Positions 35,269 through 48,700 of a stretch of DNA of 64,000 bases are shown piece after piece. Numbering within the stretch: the stretch's first letter is position 1; each line of letters opens with the position of its first letter. The notes beneath the pieces are model-generated. The model was not told where the DNA came from, ran no database searches, and saw only the letters and a program-made list of their open reading frames with translations. Both the position numbers and the translations under genes were made by a program. The DNA lies in NCBI RefSeq assembly GCF_032854445.1, contig NC_088306.1, forward strand, positions 8,518,193 through 8,582,192. Reading direction: 5' to 3'. This DNA comes from Liolophura sinensis. Taxonomy: Eukaryota; Mollusca; Polyplacophora; Chitonida; Chitonidae.

Positions 35269-35671
35269 CCCTGGCTTCTTGATTAAGGCGCTAGTCTTTC
35301 AATCATAGGTCACATGGGTTGTGGCTTCAATCCCATTCTCGGACACAGAACTTCAGAGGTGCAGATAAAATCAAGCCTGCTGAAAATCTATCCTGAACAT
35401 AGGGTAATTTCACTGGTGATTAAAATTAGACTTCATATTTAATTCGTCAACTTTTTAAAGCTAATTTGAGACCTTGTCACATTGCTAAATCAATGTAAAA
35501 ACTCTTAAAACATATAATTCTTACCAGTGTTTTGGAATTTCTTTTTTACAGTACATTGGTCTCCTATTATGTAGTTATTATTAAAAACTTAGTACATACC
35601 ATGGGTACTTTATAAAATTTATTAATTTTTTTTTCAAACAGTAACTGAGCAGGAGGAGTAAAGCAAATCCA

Positions 35672-37570
35672 ATGGAGGATTGTATTTTTTATATAAATTG
35701 TAACCTTGATAAAGATGGACTGGAAGTCAAATTTATCAATCAGTTAAATGGTGAGTTGTGCTTTGCTTTTATATTTAGTATTATGTTACAGTGTGTTTTA
35801 TTTACAATTAAGGAATAAAAATGGAGGAAAATGTGATTTAAGTTTTCACAGTATGTAAATTGGTTTCCACCTTCACAGCTTTTATCTGATTTCAGATGTC
35901 ATATACCTGAAGTCATGATTAATGTTGCATGAAGCAAAAATCATTCATTGATGGCCAGATTTTGTACTTGGACGCCTCAGCTAATTTAGAGGGAGGATAA
36001 TATTGTTTTGCCTGTAACACAGTGTTGTTCATATGGGCATGATTTGTATCCCAGATTCATACCAGATGGACAAAGTGGTGAAGTCTGTTGAATTTAAACC
36101 AGGCTTTACAAATATATTCACATTGATCTTTAGTTAGCAAGTGTGATGTATGTGTTTGCCTGGGCAGGACATGGTGACCTCAGCATAATATCCAATCTGA
36201 ATTGTTCATTGAAGATTTTTAAGTCATGTTTTGCATTATTAATAATCAGAAATATTTTTACATGATGTAAGTGAACACAATTTGACATATTCAAAGCCAA
36301 GATCTGAAGTAGTAATCTTATTCAGTGACATATTTTAAATCTTTGAAATAAGTTATAAGATTTATGTCAGGTTTGACTTCTGAGTTTTCTGAAGGTCTTT
36401 GTTTAACATTTCAGGCAATGGAGGACAAGAATGTGGGGTCCTAGCTGGATTTTTTTCCCTTTCAGTGGAAAAGCGGAATGGTAAGTTCTGCAACTAAAAG
36501 CAGTGTATTTTCCTCATGCCATTCTGTTAATGCTGTAGTCAAAGTGCAGAGAATACTTTCTAAAATACATGTTGAACCCCTAGTTTGGAATTAAATAGCT
36601 TTTTAAACAATGCTAAAAAACCAGTAGGGTTTACCTAGTATTGAGCTGTGCACAAGTATCCACTATGTTACATCACAGGGGTGATAGCAAGTCTAAGGTA
36701 AGCTAATGCAGTTCCCCATGAAATAAAGCTGCTATAAATGTGTCTCAAACTAAAAGAAGGTACATTTTATATTTTGACTGATAAATTTCATGGAAGCATT
36801 TGGTCTTCCTTGCATGTGCATCCCGTACCAGTTTCAGTTGACATTCATCAGTTTTATTGGATTCCTTATTTACCTGTGAGACACTTATACTAAAAGTTTT
36901 GGTCATAAGCAGATCAGTGTGATGTCTCTGCTTTTCTATATTTTCCCTCTTACTCTCCAAAACAGCGGTATACAAATGTACACATCCACAGACTTGTGTA
37001 CGTTCAACTTTGAAATTGTGTGGCACTGATAAACAAAATAATATGGATGTGCATATGTGACACACTAGTGTGTACGACTGGTACACAGTTGTATTTTCAC
37101 TGTTTGTGAAATAAGAGACATCGAAAATCTTGCTTCTAAGCTTATAGGAATTAACTCAGTATCAAATGCAAAGATAAAAATGACACTATTATTTTTCTTT
37201 CTGTCGCTCATTCAGACGACAGCTGCAATATGGAGACAAGGCAACATATGGCTGCATCCCATCAACGTCAGAAAGGTGAGTGTTTTTATATTAGCATGTA
37301 TTCCTATATATTGCTGAGGATACATGTACATTACTTTAATCTGCACTTTTCATTACATTCAGTTACAGGGGAATGTACAACAATACAATTACTTTTCTGT
37401 TCTGTTTCTTTTCTATCCCTTTGAAGCAGATAAACTCAGTCAGGAATTTATCAGTAAAACAGTGAACAGTTCAGCTGTATATAAAAAATCAGAATTATAT
37501 TTTTTCTACAGGTTTCTACTTTTCCACGCTTTTCCCATGCTGTGTACCAAATTTTCATGTTTTTTGTAGA
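35672..37570 (+). CDS. Unrecognised spliced gene candidate (four short exons)
   Basis: Four short open segments join with GT-AG sites and matching phase-1 introns. They are 35672-35750 (starts MEDCIFYINCNLDKDGLEV), 36415-36480 (GNGGQECGVLAGFFSLSVEK), 37216-37275 (SCNMETRQHMAASHQRQK) and 37430-37570 (starts DKLSQEFISKTVNSSAVYKK, ends at TAG). The last acceptor has a strong pyrimidine tract. Together they give about 115 residues. I recognise no domain. The match of three consecutive junctions in phase is the only evidence, and chance or a decayed gene remain possible. Confidence 0.3.
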
Positions 37571-38254
37571 AGACAGAGCATCAGCCTGACAGTGAAGACA
37601 GCATTAACAACTAGAGGAAGAGTCTGAATCAGCTGAAGCTAGTGATAGTGGTATGTACACCAATGGGTACATGTACGCCACAAGTGAAATCTGGCAATTT
37701 CATATGCATGACTTCCTCACTGTAGGAGCAAATGTCCTTGAGGTAGGAACTTCAAATTTTGGATGTGCTCAGTTAAGGGTCAACGTATTCACTTTAGGGT
37801 TTCCTATTTAAATTGGGTTCATTGCAATTAAATGTCTGGTTCTATGGCAACGAAATATAATAGCCATTTCAAAGACATGCTGTGAATAGAAGCGAAATCA
37901 GTTGAGATAGGAACTTTTGATTGGGATAAATTATCATTTGAGGGTGAACTAAGACCCTATATAAATTCGGGTCATTTGGCTTAAATTTCTGGTTTCTGTG
38001 GCAACCAACTGTAATAGCCATATGAAGGACAAGATGGGCACTTCAGATTTTGGATATGTGTTCAGTTCGGCGTGAACCAACACCCTATTTAAATGGAGGT
38101 TATATTGATTAAATTTCTTGTTTTTATGGCATCAAGTATATCTTACAACTGTTTGGACATGTATCTTTGTAACAGAATAAAAACTGAGCTTTTTTGTGTC
38201 TCCTGAAGACTTGACCGAAACACTAGACCTGTAGGGTTTGCACACAGCTGTATT

Positions 38255-38411
38255 ACCTAATTTATTTATTTATTTATTTATTTATTTGATTCCTGTTTTA
38301 CGCCGTACGCAAGAATATTTCACTTACACAATGGCGGCCATCATTATGGTGGGTGTAAGCCAGGCAGAACCCGGGGGAAACCCATGACCATCTGCAAGTT
38401 GCTGGAAGACT
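38255..38411 (-). repeat. V-type SINE 3' part
   Basis: Minus-strand fragment starting with a (TTTA)n tail of about seven units, then TTTTACGCCGTACGCAAG and CATCATTATGGTGGGTG, ending in the linker (TCTGCAAGTTGCTGG). Confidence 0.85.
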
Positions 38412-40342
38412 GATTACTTAATGCTGATGGGATTAAGTGTGCCCACTCACTTCTGGTTCTTGCATGTCTGGTTTTAATAGGAAAGCTTAGTGCTTGAAAC
38501 TGAAACTTGTTTTATGTATAGCTTACAGTAGCAGGTATTGTATGAGATTGCGGAACATTTTTAACTTTTATTTTGTGTGTATGTTTTGTAATAGTTAGGT
38601 TGATTTCTTTTTATCCAGAAAACCGAGCTTATCATCCAACAGACTGAGTTTATCATAGATGGAAGGAAAGTGAAGAAGGGATTGTCAAGGCTCACTTCAA
38701 TGTTATATGGGTGACAATTAAAAAGGATTCACAGGAAAGAGAGAAATCAACGTTTTTCTGAAGGATAATCTGTTTGTCTCATTTCCTGTCAAACCATCAA
38801 GCCAAGGTTATGAATGAGAAATATAAGCACAGAGTAAAGGTAAAAATATAACTTTTTGTAGTTAACCTAGTCACTAGGTTCACAAAGCTTCACTATACTG
38901 GCCTTTCTGAGTTGTACAAATAAGCTGCGCGTTTTTGGTTAAAATTTAGAATTTGCTTGACTCATCTGACATCATGATGGCAGTAGGTAAGATTTTCTCG
39001 GAGTGTGCGTGTTACTTAATTTGAACTGCGATATCTCGGTAATTACTCATCATAAATAAAGAGACAAGGTTTTTAAACTCAGGGGTGGAAACTTTATGAT
39101 CTCGTTTATACCACAGTCTGTTTTTGTTTGTTCTTGTCATTTATTTATCATTAAATTCATTAATTCATTAAAAATTTCATAAATTATAATGAATTAATTA
39201 GATGCTCTCTGCAACATTGTGAACTGTGGTCTGATTTCAATACGTTATTTCTTTGGTTTGCTGTTTGGAATGTCATGTAGTTGCCTATGCATGTATGTAG
39301 CAGAATAATATGTAGTCTCATTCTGTGATTCTCAGTCACATTTGAAATATCTCTCTGAGCGAATATTTTATTACATTCAATCGAGGAAACTGCTTATTTG
39401 ACTAGTAATGTTGATGAGATTGAGAAGAAATGACAGCGTAGTTGTGTGTAGTGAAAATAGAGACCCATTGCCACAGTCCAGTCTTTACATATATTTCGCA
39501 ATGGCTGGGCACAATTTTCAAAAAAAAAAAAAGACGAATATCAGTCATCTTCATTCAAAGGCTTTGTTGAGTTTGAGCTTGTGTAGTGAGGCTTCCATTT
39601 TAACTCTGTTTCCGCATGAGGTTGTAAGTAAAGGTCGGCCAAGTAAGCATAAGATCATGCTCATCATTATGGATTTACGGTTTGGTGTCAGCGAACAAAA
39701 TTAAATTGTGTGGCTGGTTGAAAAATGTTTTGCAATCATGTATATAGGAGTGTAATTAAATTGTATGTCAAAATGCTGAGTAGAATGTGTTAGTTAATAG
39801 CAGATTGTTGAATTAGTTGATGTTTTAGATGAGAGTCCTGTAACATAACCAGGTTTAGCACCACATATGGTTCTGTATTCCACAACATTACTTGTTCTGT
39901 TCGATTCATAATTTTAATCATTGACTGTACTAAAGTGAAATATACATAGATGTGGCACAAACACCATTAAAAAACCTCACGTATCACATGAAAATTACCT
40001 TGAATTGTGAGCATTTAAGATGATTTAAGATCACCTTTGTACACACTCCATGCCCATGTTTTTGTGAATCATGAAAGTGACAATAAATGCAGCTATGTTC
40101 AATAAGATACACATTGTGTACTTTGTTCTAGATTAGAAAACAGGAAGCAATAACCTCTTGTGTTTCTAGTATGAAATGTGAACCTATGAACAATGGGCTA
40201 TTAGTACCAATTCATTGCATTTTGGTGATGGTCCAAATCCCTATTATTCACAATTGATAGAAAGCCTCCCTTTTTCGTGTTCAATTATAGGTCACACCAG
40301 ACGTGGGTTCCATCCCACTCTCGAACAGGAAACTTTAAATGT
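38412..40342. other. No gene recognised
   Basis: AT-rich sequence. No exon chain or known repeat was found; the 98-residue frame at 39408-39704 has no motif. Confidence 0.5.
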
Positions 40343-40542
40343 TATCATTGTTCAGTTGTTTGTGGGGCCTTGGTGTCAACAGGAAATAGTTGTATATGAT
40401 GTTACAGGAAGAGCTCACTTCACATCTCCAGCCTTTCACCACTATCATTGTTCAGTTGTTTGTGGGGCCTTGGTGTCAACAGGAAATAGTTGTATATGAT
40501 GTTACAGGAAGAGCTCACTTCACATCTCCAGCCTTTCACCAC
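40343..40542. repeat. 100-bp direct duplication
   Basis: Two nearly identical 100-bp units starting TATCATTGTTCAGTTG (40343 and 40443), each containing AACAGGAAATAGTTGTATA. Overlapping short open frames through both are by-products. Confidence 0.9.
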
Positions 40543-40555
40543 TGTCAGATACACT

Positions 40556-40745
40556 CGTATCGGGAGGAGTTACAAGTTTCCTCGTATGAGCATATGTCAG
40601 ATGTGGGAGAGTTTGCCAGTTACTCGCCAAAGGTCGATGGGTTACCGTGGCCACTCTGCTTCCCTCCACCACACCAACAAAATCTGGCCGCCATCAATTA
40701 ATTTAAATAGTTTGATGTTAAGCAGCAATCAAAAATCAAAAAAAT
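40556..40745 (+). repeat. Divergent V-type SINE relative
   Basis: Contains GTCAGATGTGGGAGAGTTTG, a TGGGTTACCGTGGCCACTC block, CTTCCCTCCACC, AATCTGGCCGCCATCAA and GTTAAGCAGCAATCAAAAAT. The same order of blocks as the main family but much diverged, so it is an older or sister subfamily. Confidence 0.5.
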
Positions 40746-41024
40746 TGCCCTTGGGGCTTGGAGGCTATTAGTAATAGGCGCCCCTCTCTTGTGTATGCTT
40801 TTACGACTAGTTAGCCTGCCGTCCACAACTGTGACATGTCAGTTACTTGCGAAAGGAAATCGACCTTTCGCAAGTAACTGACAACAAAAAATTACAGATT
40901 TCTCTGGATCAGAGGATTGCACCCTTACCATATAATACCTTCTCGTTAACACAGTTGAGTTTACGACTTTAGCCAGCCATATTTCATAGGTTTGACAACA
41001 TTCGTAAGGAGGGAGACATATTAT

Positions 41025-41455
41025 ATGGGGTCGTCTGAATGACACTGTGTAAACATTAGTCGACCAAAGGCAGACATGTACAACATTCTGTTATATGCGG
41101 TCGCCTGAATGACACCGTGTAAACACTGGTCTACCAAGGGAATACATTCGACATTCTCATTCGGGGCGTCTGAATGACACTGTGTAAAAGATGGTCTACC
41201 AAAGGCAGACATATACAGCATTCTGTTTTATGTGATCGTCTGAATGACACCGTGTAAACACTGGTTGACCAAAAGTAGTTATATACGACATTCTGTTATA
41301 TGCGGTCGTCTGAATGACACTGTGTAAACACCGGTCGACCAAAGCAGACGTGACATTCTCTCATATATGGCCGTCTGAATGACCCTGTGTAAACACTGGT
41401 CAACCAAAAATAGTCATACACGACATTCTCATATATGATCGTCTGATTGACTGTG
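41025..41455. repeat. 64-70-bp tandem repeat, about 7 copies
   Basis: Each unit carries GTCGTCTGAATGACACTGTG (or a close variant), TAAACACTGGTCGACCAAA and ACGACATTCTG. Unit starts lie near 41030, 41099, 41165, 41235, 41305, 41369 and 41437. Confidence 0.9.
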
Positions 41456-42215
41456 TGTATGAAGTATATGTTGTGTACTTGGGCGACCGTTTTAAAATAA
41501 AAAGTCATTTAGGTGACCAGCTTAACTTTGGGCGACCATTCTTGGTGTTTATGGGAATCCTATATTTCTAACAACTTTGATATATACAACATTGTCTTAA
41601 AAGGTATGAAAATTGGCATAGTTGGGAATACATCTTTACAAGAAGCGTAGATAAATAAAGTGGTGTAAAGATAAATAACTCCAAATAAGTGGTGGCTTTA
41701 GGAAATCTACACAGGTCTTTTAAAAAGGTACACATTTCTCTCCAAAGGTTCTTGGTGTTTATGGGAATCCCATATTTCTAACAACTTTGATATATACAAC
41801 ATTGTCTTAAAAGGTATGAAAGTTTGTCATTTGTGCGACATATTAACACCTAAACACAAGGTCTTATAATAGATAAAATATCACATGAAAATTTGTTATT
41901 TGGGCGACATATACAGATGTGGTCGCCTAAATGCCCAAAATGTTTGTGCACAAGGTAATATGTCATTTGGGCGACATATATGCGGTCGCCTAAATGACGC
42001 ATTGACTTTTGGGTGACCAGATATATGCAGTGAATTGTGTATATTTGTTATTTAATAGATGATGAATTATTTTTCTATGCTGTTTGATGTGTAAATGGTT
42101 TAAGATGAAAATAAAAAAATTTTGTTCTACAGATGTTTATTTTGAGCGAATATATCAGTTTATGAAAGAATGGTTGCCCAAATGACTATTTTTCAGGAAT
42201 GGTCGCCGAAATATA
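41456..42215. repeat. Cluster of GTCGCC(T)AAATGAC motifs in both orientations
   Basis: Copies of GGGCGACC, ATTTGGGCGACATAT and GGTCGCCTAAATGACG recur on both strands at irregular spacing to 42215. A 75-bp block starting CTTGGTGTTTATGGGAATCC occurs twice (about 41540 and 41751). The motif is a variant of the one in the adjacent tandem repeat. No protein is encoded. Confidence 0.7.
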
Positions 42216-42708
42216 CAATAAAGTGTTATATATATACGCACATCATATGTACATGAACATCGACTAAGTGAGAAGGCCTTCTATATACATGTATATATAC
42301 ATAAAAAAAAAAAGCACTGACAAGCCTATGAGGACATATTCATAAATTTAATAACTGACCTACAAACCGTGGATGACGTTGATAATATCACAACATCCCT
42401 AAACATTACCCAATTCATTCCTAAAAACAGAAATATTTGAAAAGAAAAATATATGTACATGTACAATATGTACACTTACAGTACATATAATGCCTACTTG
42501 CCTTAGCACATGATCAACAGCCAATGGTCCCACACTTCGTACTTTGTTGCATCACGAGCTGTCATGACGCTAAGTGACGTGTGAGATCACACAGTGACAT
42601 CAGGCAACAGGTTGGGGTGCTCGCATTTGACAGCCTGTTTCAGTGTAGTCAGGTACGTGATTAAGGCCCACTTTTTCATGGTGGAGTGCAAGTTTCTGTT
42701 GATTGCCG
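42216..42708. other. Upstream of DTYMK copy 2; no gene
   Basis: This sequence has no counterpart upstream of copy 1. It holds GTGACGT/GTGACATCA-like words and must supply any promoter of copy 2, but no TATA box or initiator can be assigned. Confidence 0.45.
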
Positions 42709-42721
42709 TTCTCTGCGTCAG

Positions 42722-45700
42722 ATGAACACCGAAATGTCTAAAAGAGGAGCACTGATCGTGTTTGAAGGTTGTGACCGCTGTGGGAAGACCACACAGTGTA
42801 AAAAGCTTGTCGAGGTTTTGGAAAATGAGAAGGAAGACGTTCAGTTCCTACCATCTCCAGGTATTTGATCAGGTTTCTTAAATGGAGAGCGCTCTGACGT
42901 GCCTTTGGCCGAACAAAAATTTTGTCAAACCTGATGTCAGGCAATCTCGGACTAGCTAGTGCAGGAAATGACAATACTGCGAGTCTAAAAACTATGTTGA
43001 AGTGACTCTGCCAGCATTTATCACCGGGGCAGTTTTATAGTGTAAAATAGCACCTACATATACTTTCACTTTCGCTTCTTATGTCGAATACATACTCCTT
43101 TGTTCGAGCAGCTATATGTTGGCCTACGCGCATGTCCTACTTCATAGTCGAGCAACAGGAATGTGGCGGCCACCGCCGTGGAGCATGTGGGGTGGAAACT
43201 TTCACGGCTATAATAAATCTATTCTAAAGCGAGAAGGGGTATATGGTTACAGTGCGATGTGGTCGGAAAGCGGGTCTTCAGGTAGTCCCTCTAAACCAGA
43301 CTGTCCTAACCTACCGGTTTTCGGTTTGTCGAAATCCCTATCACATTCGTATACAAGTGGACACTGACGTAATCATTGTTAGCCAATGAACGCTCGTAGC
43401 CAATGTACGAGAAAAAAGCCTTCGCGAAAAACTACAAATTTCCATTGGTTGAAGTGGGTTAGTACTCTCTGGTTTGCAGGTTTCCTCTTTCCGTATAGCC
43501 TTTTCTAATTTATTTAATCTCACGGAACATGGCATGCAGACATAGCTCTCTCCTTATACCACAACAACGTCAGGGAAGACGAAATGGAAAGCGGCCAGGA
43601 CCTCCTTAGAAGTCTTTGCTTTCCGTCATCAAATCACGCCTTTGAGATGTCACAACACGATTATTCACTGTGAATACAAGCTGTGCTAAACAAATTCTAC
43701 AGTAAACCTTGAAATCCACATAATCTTTTCATTTTCTTTGGCGTGGCTATCGAATCGCATGATTGTCGTATATAGAGCCATAGGTGTCTGCACCTGTCAA
43801 CTGTCATTTACTGTTTACGGCTTCCCGCCAGAAGAAAGTAGAGTCGGTTCCATTGGTCGGCCAGGACTATGTTAAATAGCTATGTTTACGTCACCGTATG
43901 CGTGTTGTGCAGGCTTTTCGGCAGAGGTTGAGTAGACTCACGGCTACGGTCCTCTGCATAATGAGAATAGTCTTTAGGTTGGTGTCCTTTATTTACACGA
44001 GACCTGTTCAAGAACAGAGGGAATCGGCCTGGACATTCTTTGGGTACGTAATTAATACTGTTAGTGTCGAGACTCCAATGACGCTAGCTAGGCCAGTATA
44101 GAAAAAGAGTGGGAGTCTTTCTGGGTTATCTTTTAGTGTATTTATCAGGTGCAGCATTGTGATGTGCTAGCACGCTAGCGAACAGGCCTATGTTTATACC
44201 AAACCAGGGAAAGGTGGTCCTTAACCGTAGGAAGGTCAGTAGTTTAGCACTAGCACTCCAGTTTCTGCCATCCATATGACTAGCCCAACTTCATACTAGT
44301 CCGAAATTGACCTGATGTTAGATTTGGCCAAATTTTATTTGTATGTATTATTATTATTATTATCTGTTAGCGTGCTAGCGCAGTGTAATGACCCAGGGGT
44401 CTCTCGCCAATGCGGTCGCTGTGAGTTCAAATCCAGCTCATGCTTGTACTTTCAGAAATACAAACCTGTAGTTTTCCATTCACTAACCTTGAACTCGGCC
44501 CTTTTGGCGTGTGGCTTGATATCGCCTACTTAATCGTTAAAAGTTCCTCTCCAGCCGTACGTGGGAAGGTCTTCAGCAACCTGCGGATGATCGTGGGTTT
44601 CCTCCGGGCGCTGTCCGGTTTCCACCCACCATAATGCTGGCCGCCGTCGTATAAGTGAAATATTTTTGAGTATGGCGTAAAACACCAATCAAAAAAATAA
44701 ATAAATATTATTATCTGGTGAACAAACAAATACCTACCAAATACTTGGCCACAGGATAAAAAAAAACAACCCTGCTAAAGCTGTTCTCACCTAAACATTT
44801 TACACAACAGTGACAAAGACAAAAACACATCCATTATCACAAAATAATTTTCTTTGATTTTGTTCAAATGAAATTGAGGTACGTGTACAGATGTTTTTTT
44901 TTTTTTTTTTGTTGTAGATCGAAAGACTGTGATTGGGAAGCTGATCGATGAATATTTAAATGGCAAGTTAGAACTGGATGATCATGTGATTCACCTACTG
45001 TTCTCAGCCAATCGGTGGGAGGCTGCGTAAGTGTGCACACATTTGTTGACTCAGGTGGGGCTTTTACAGCTCAAAAATGAGTGCACATTCAGGGCCATAT
45101 CCAAGAATATTTCCGCCAAATTACAGCATCCTCTAAATAAGCCCATATTATGGAGAGTATTCCCTTAAATTTTGGAAAAAAAACTTGTTCATGAAAAACT
45201 GACTGCAAAGATTTATAAGTGATTTTGACACAAAATTTGGCTATATGGGGAATTAGTTTTAGTTCTCTGAATAAGTGAAAATCTTTCTCTTCCAAATTAG
45301 CCTTCTACATGGGTGAAGGTATTAAAACATGTGTTTGGCCATAGCATTATAGGGATAGGATTCATGCATCACATTCTGAAAATGCCTAGCTGTGGGTACA
45401 TGTATATGTAGTTTTTTTCATTTTACAGCAAAAAGATGAAGGAGCTGTTGCAAGGGGGGACAACTCTGATAGTTGATCGCTATGCATATTCGGGTGTGGC
45501 ATACAGAGTCGCTAAGGTACGTATACAACTGTGTAAAGAAGGAGGTGCGTGCCATCGTTTCATCTGTTGTTCTTACAAAAGTCCCCTAAGTCACAAAACG
45601 AAGGATCAAACCCAGGTCTGGTCATACCAAAGAGTTTTTAAATTATACCTGTTGCTGCTTTCCTTGGCGCTCAGCACTGAGAGGTTAGAACAAGGAAATA

Positions 45701-48700
45701 GGAGTGGTTGGCCCGGTGTCAGGATAATGTGAAAGGGTAGGGTGTCATGTCTGGTGTCTTTGGCATCATGCTTCAGTGGCGGCAGCACTTTAGAAGCTTG
45801 GACTCCCTTACAAGAAGACAGAGTACATGTACTCACACCTAATGACTCCTCATTGCCGTACAACCCCGAGCATAAATATGTACACATGTTCCAGTCATGC
45901 TTTTGACATACTACCAGAAATCATCTGTCAGATCAGTTAAATTAGCTTTATTCATGTTAACCCTCTGCTTGACCCATATCATTTATAACTAATATCGTAA
46001 TAGCGGCCCGTTCCGTTCCATTGGGTTCGACCGCCAAGTCGCAAAGGAGAACAAACGCCAACGTTTTCTGCTACTAAAGCCTTTTATTATATTGTTGCTC
46101 TGTAAAAACAAGACAAATACAGTACAATCAACAAAATATGACATGGACACGTGATGAATACAAACAGTTGTTTTGAAAATTTTCTCTAAATTTGAATACG
46201 ACGCCAAACTTACACAAAACTACCACCATATAAAAGAAAAGAACAGATATGAACCATTTTGTTCTTGTTACGCAGAAACGCAGAATAGCAGAATGGGAAA
46301 AACGCATGCAGCGGCAAAGCACGACCTCTGCTGGTCAATGACCACACCAGATTCTGCCTGACCACACCCGAATGCTGTAAAGAGGCGCTCTATCAGGGGG
46401 GACAAGCTATGTGTGCTGTGAACTACAGCTTTCACATACCTCCTCAAAATCATAAGTGGGGATAGTTTTAGGTGCTACTCCAGCTACTCCAGAACAAGCA
46501 GAACCAGCTTCTGGACCGGTCGGTATAGTTGGCTCAACGGCCGTGTATGCGCACCCTTCGCATCATGAGAATGGTCACCAACAACAAGCTTAACCTTCTG
46601 ATGCGCATCAAGGTGAAATTTACCTTGAGGAGGCAACAAAACCTCTGATTGCATAGTAAAGAGATGATTTAGAGTAAGCGGTTCAACTGACAGAGGATCA
46701 TTTAAGTTATGAACGGTGAATGGACAACTGTTTACTACTGTGACGTCTTGATACAAAAAGGTTCTAAATGACTCAAAGTCAAGGCATGTACCAGAGGAGT
46801 CCAAAAGTGACAACAATGCCGACCGCACTGTCCGGATCTGGCGCTCCCAAGATACCCCCCATATGACTTGCTGCTGCAACATTCGTTTTAAATGCCACAT
46901 AGTCGCAGTCCCTTGTCAACAAATACTCACGCACGCAATCATGATCCATCTCGTCGTCTGCTGCGCGAAGCTCGCGTTCTGCGCCTACAAAGTTTGTGCC
47001 TCGGTCTGAAAGCAACCGTCTTATGGATCCATGTAATGACACAAACCGTCGAAGCATGTTAATGAAAGAGCCAGTGGTGAGATCTTTCATTGCCTCTGTA
47101 TGGAGGGTCCACGATGGTCCAAAGATGTCTACACGGCTGTACGCCCATGGAGGAGCTGGGCAAAGACGATCGATTGGTAGATCAGCCATCTTCTGTTCCT
47201 GTAGAGGACGACACATCTGGGTAGATCAGCCATCTTCTGTTCCTGTAGAGGCCGACACATCTGGGTAGATCAGTCATCTTCTGTTCCTGTAGAGGCCCAC
47301 ACATCTGGGTAGATCAGCCATCTTCTGTTCATGTAGAGGCTGACACATCTGGGTAGATCAGCCATCTTCTGTTCCTGTAGAGGCCGACACATCTGGGTAG
47401 ATCAGCCATCTTCTGTTCATGTAGAGGCCGACACATCTGGGTACATCAGCCATCTTCTGTTCCTGTAGAGGCCGACACATCTGGGTAGATCAGCCATCTT
47501 CTGTTCCTGTAGAGGCCGACACATCTGGGTAGATCAGCCATCTTCTGTTCCTGTAGAGGCCGACACATCTGGGTAGATCAGCCATCTTCTGTTCCTGTAG
47601 AGGCCGACACATCTGGGTAGATCAGCCATCTTCTGTTCATGTAGAGGCCGACACATCTGGGTAGATCAGCCATCTTCTGTTCATGTAGAGGCCGACACGT
47701 CTGGGTAGATCAGCCATCTTCTGTTCCTGTAGAGGCTGACACGTCTGGGTAGATCAGCCATCTTCTGTTCCTGTAGAGGCCGACACATCTGGGTAGATCA
47801 GCCATCTTCTGTTCCTGTAGAGGCCGACACATCTGGGTAGATCAGCCATCTTCTGTTCCTGTAGAGGCTGACACATCTGGTCCTGTAGAGGCCGACACAT
47901 CTGGGTAGATCAGCCATCTTCTGTTCCTGTAGAGGCCGACACATCTGGGTAGATCAGCCATCTTCTGTTCTTGTAGAGGCCGACACATCTGTGTAGATCA
48001 GCCATCTTCTGTTCCTGTAGAGGCCGACACATCTGGGTAGATCAGCCATCTTCTGTTCCTGTAGAGGCCGACACATCTGGGTAGATCAGCCATCTTCTGT
48101 TCCTGTAGAGGCCGACACATGTGGGTAGATCAGCCATCTTCTGTTCCTGTAGAGGCCGACACATCTGGGTAGATCAGCCATCTTCTGTTCCTGTAGAGGC
48201 TGACACATGTGGGTAGATCAGCCATCTTCTGTTCCTGTAGAGGCCGACACATCTGGGTAGATCAGCCATCTTCTGTTCCTGTAGAGGCCGACACATCTGG
48301 GTAGATCAGCCATCTTCTGTTCCTGTAGAGGCCGACACATCTGGGTAGATCAGCCATCTTCTGTTCCTGTAGAGGCCGACACATCTGGGTAGATCAGCCA
48401 TCTTCTGTTCCTGTAGAGGCTGACACATCTGGGTAGATCAGCCATCTTCTGTTTCTGTAGAGGCCGACACATCTTCCAACACTGGACACAATTATATATA
48501 TATAGACCGCACAAGTACAACCCACTATCCAAAAATCACTTGACCTTACATGGTTAACGGTTATCCCACGGTTCTGTTTCCTTATGACAGTGACGAATTA
48601 CCATTTCGGTCAGCTGATGCTTTCATGGGAGAATCATAGAATGCCGAACAACGCTGGGCAATCCTGACTTGCGCAATCTTCTTCATACTCTCATCAAGCC

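Noticed and set aside
44574-45295. Similar minus-strand open frame in both kinase introns (19401-19706 and 45089-45295)
   Set aside because: The shared frame reflects the duplicated intron 2 sequence; no start context, motif or splice signals support a gene.
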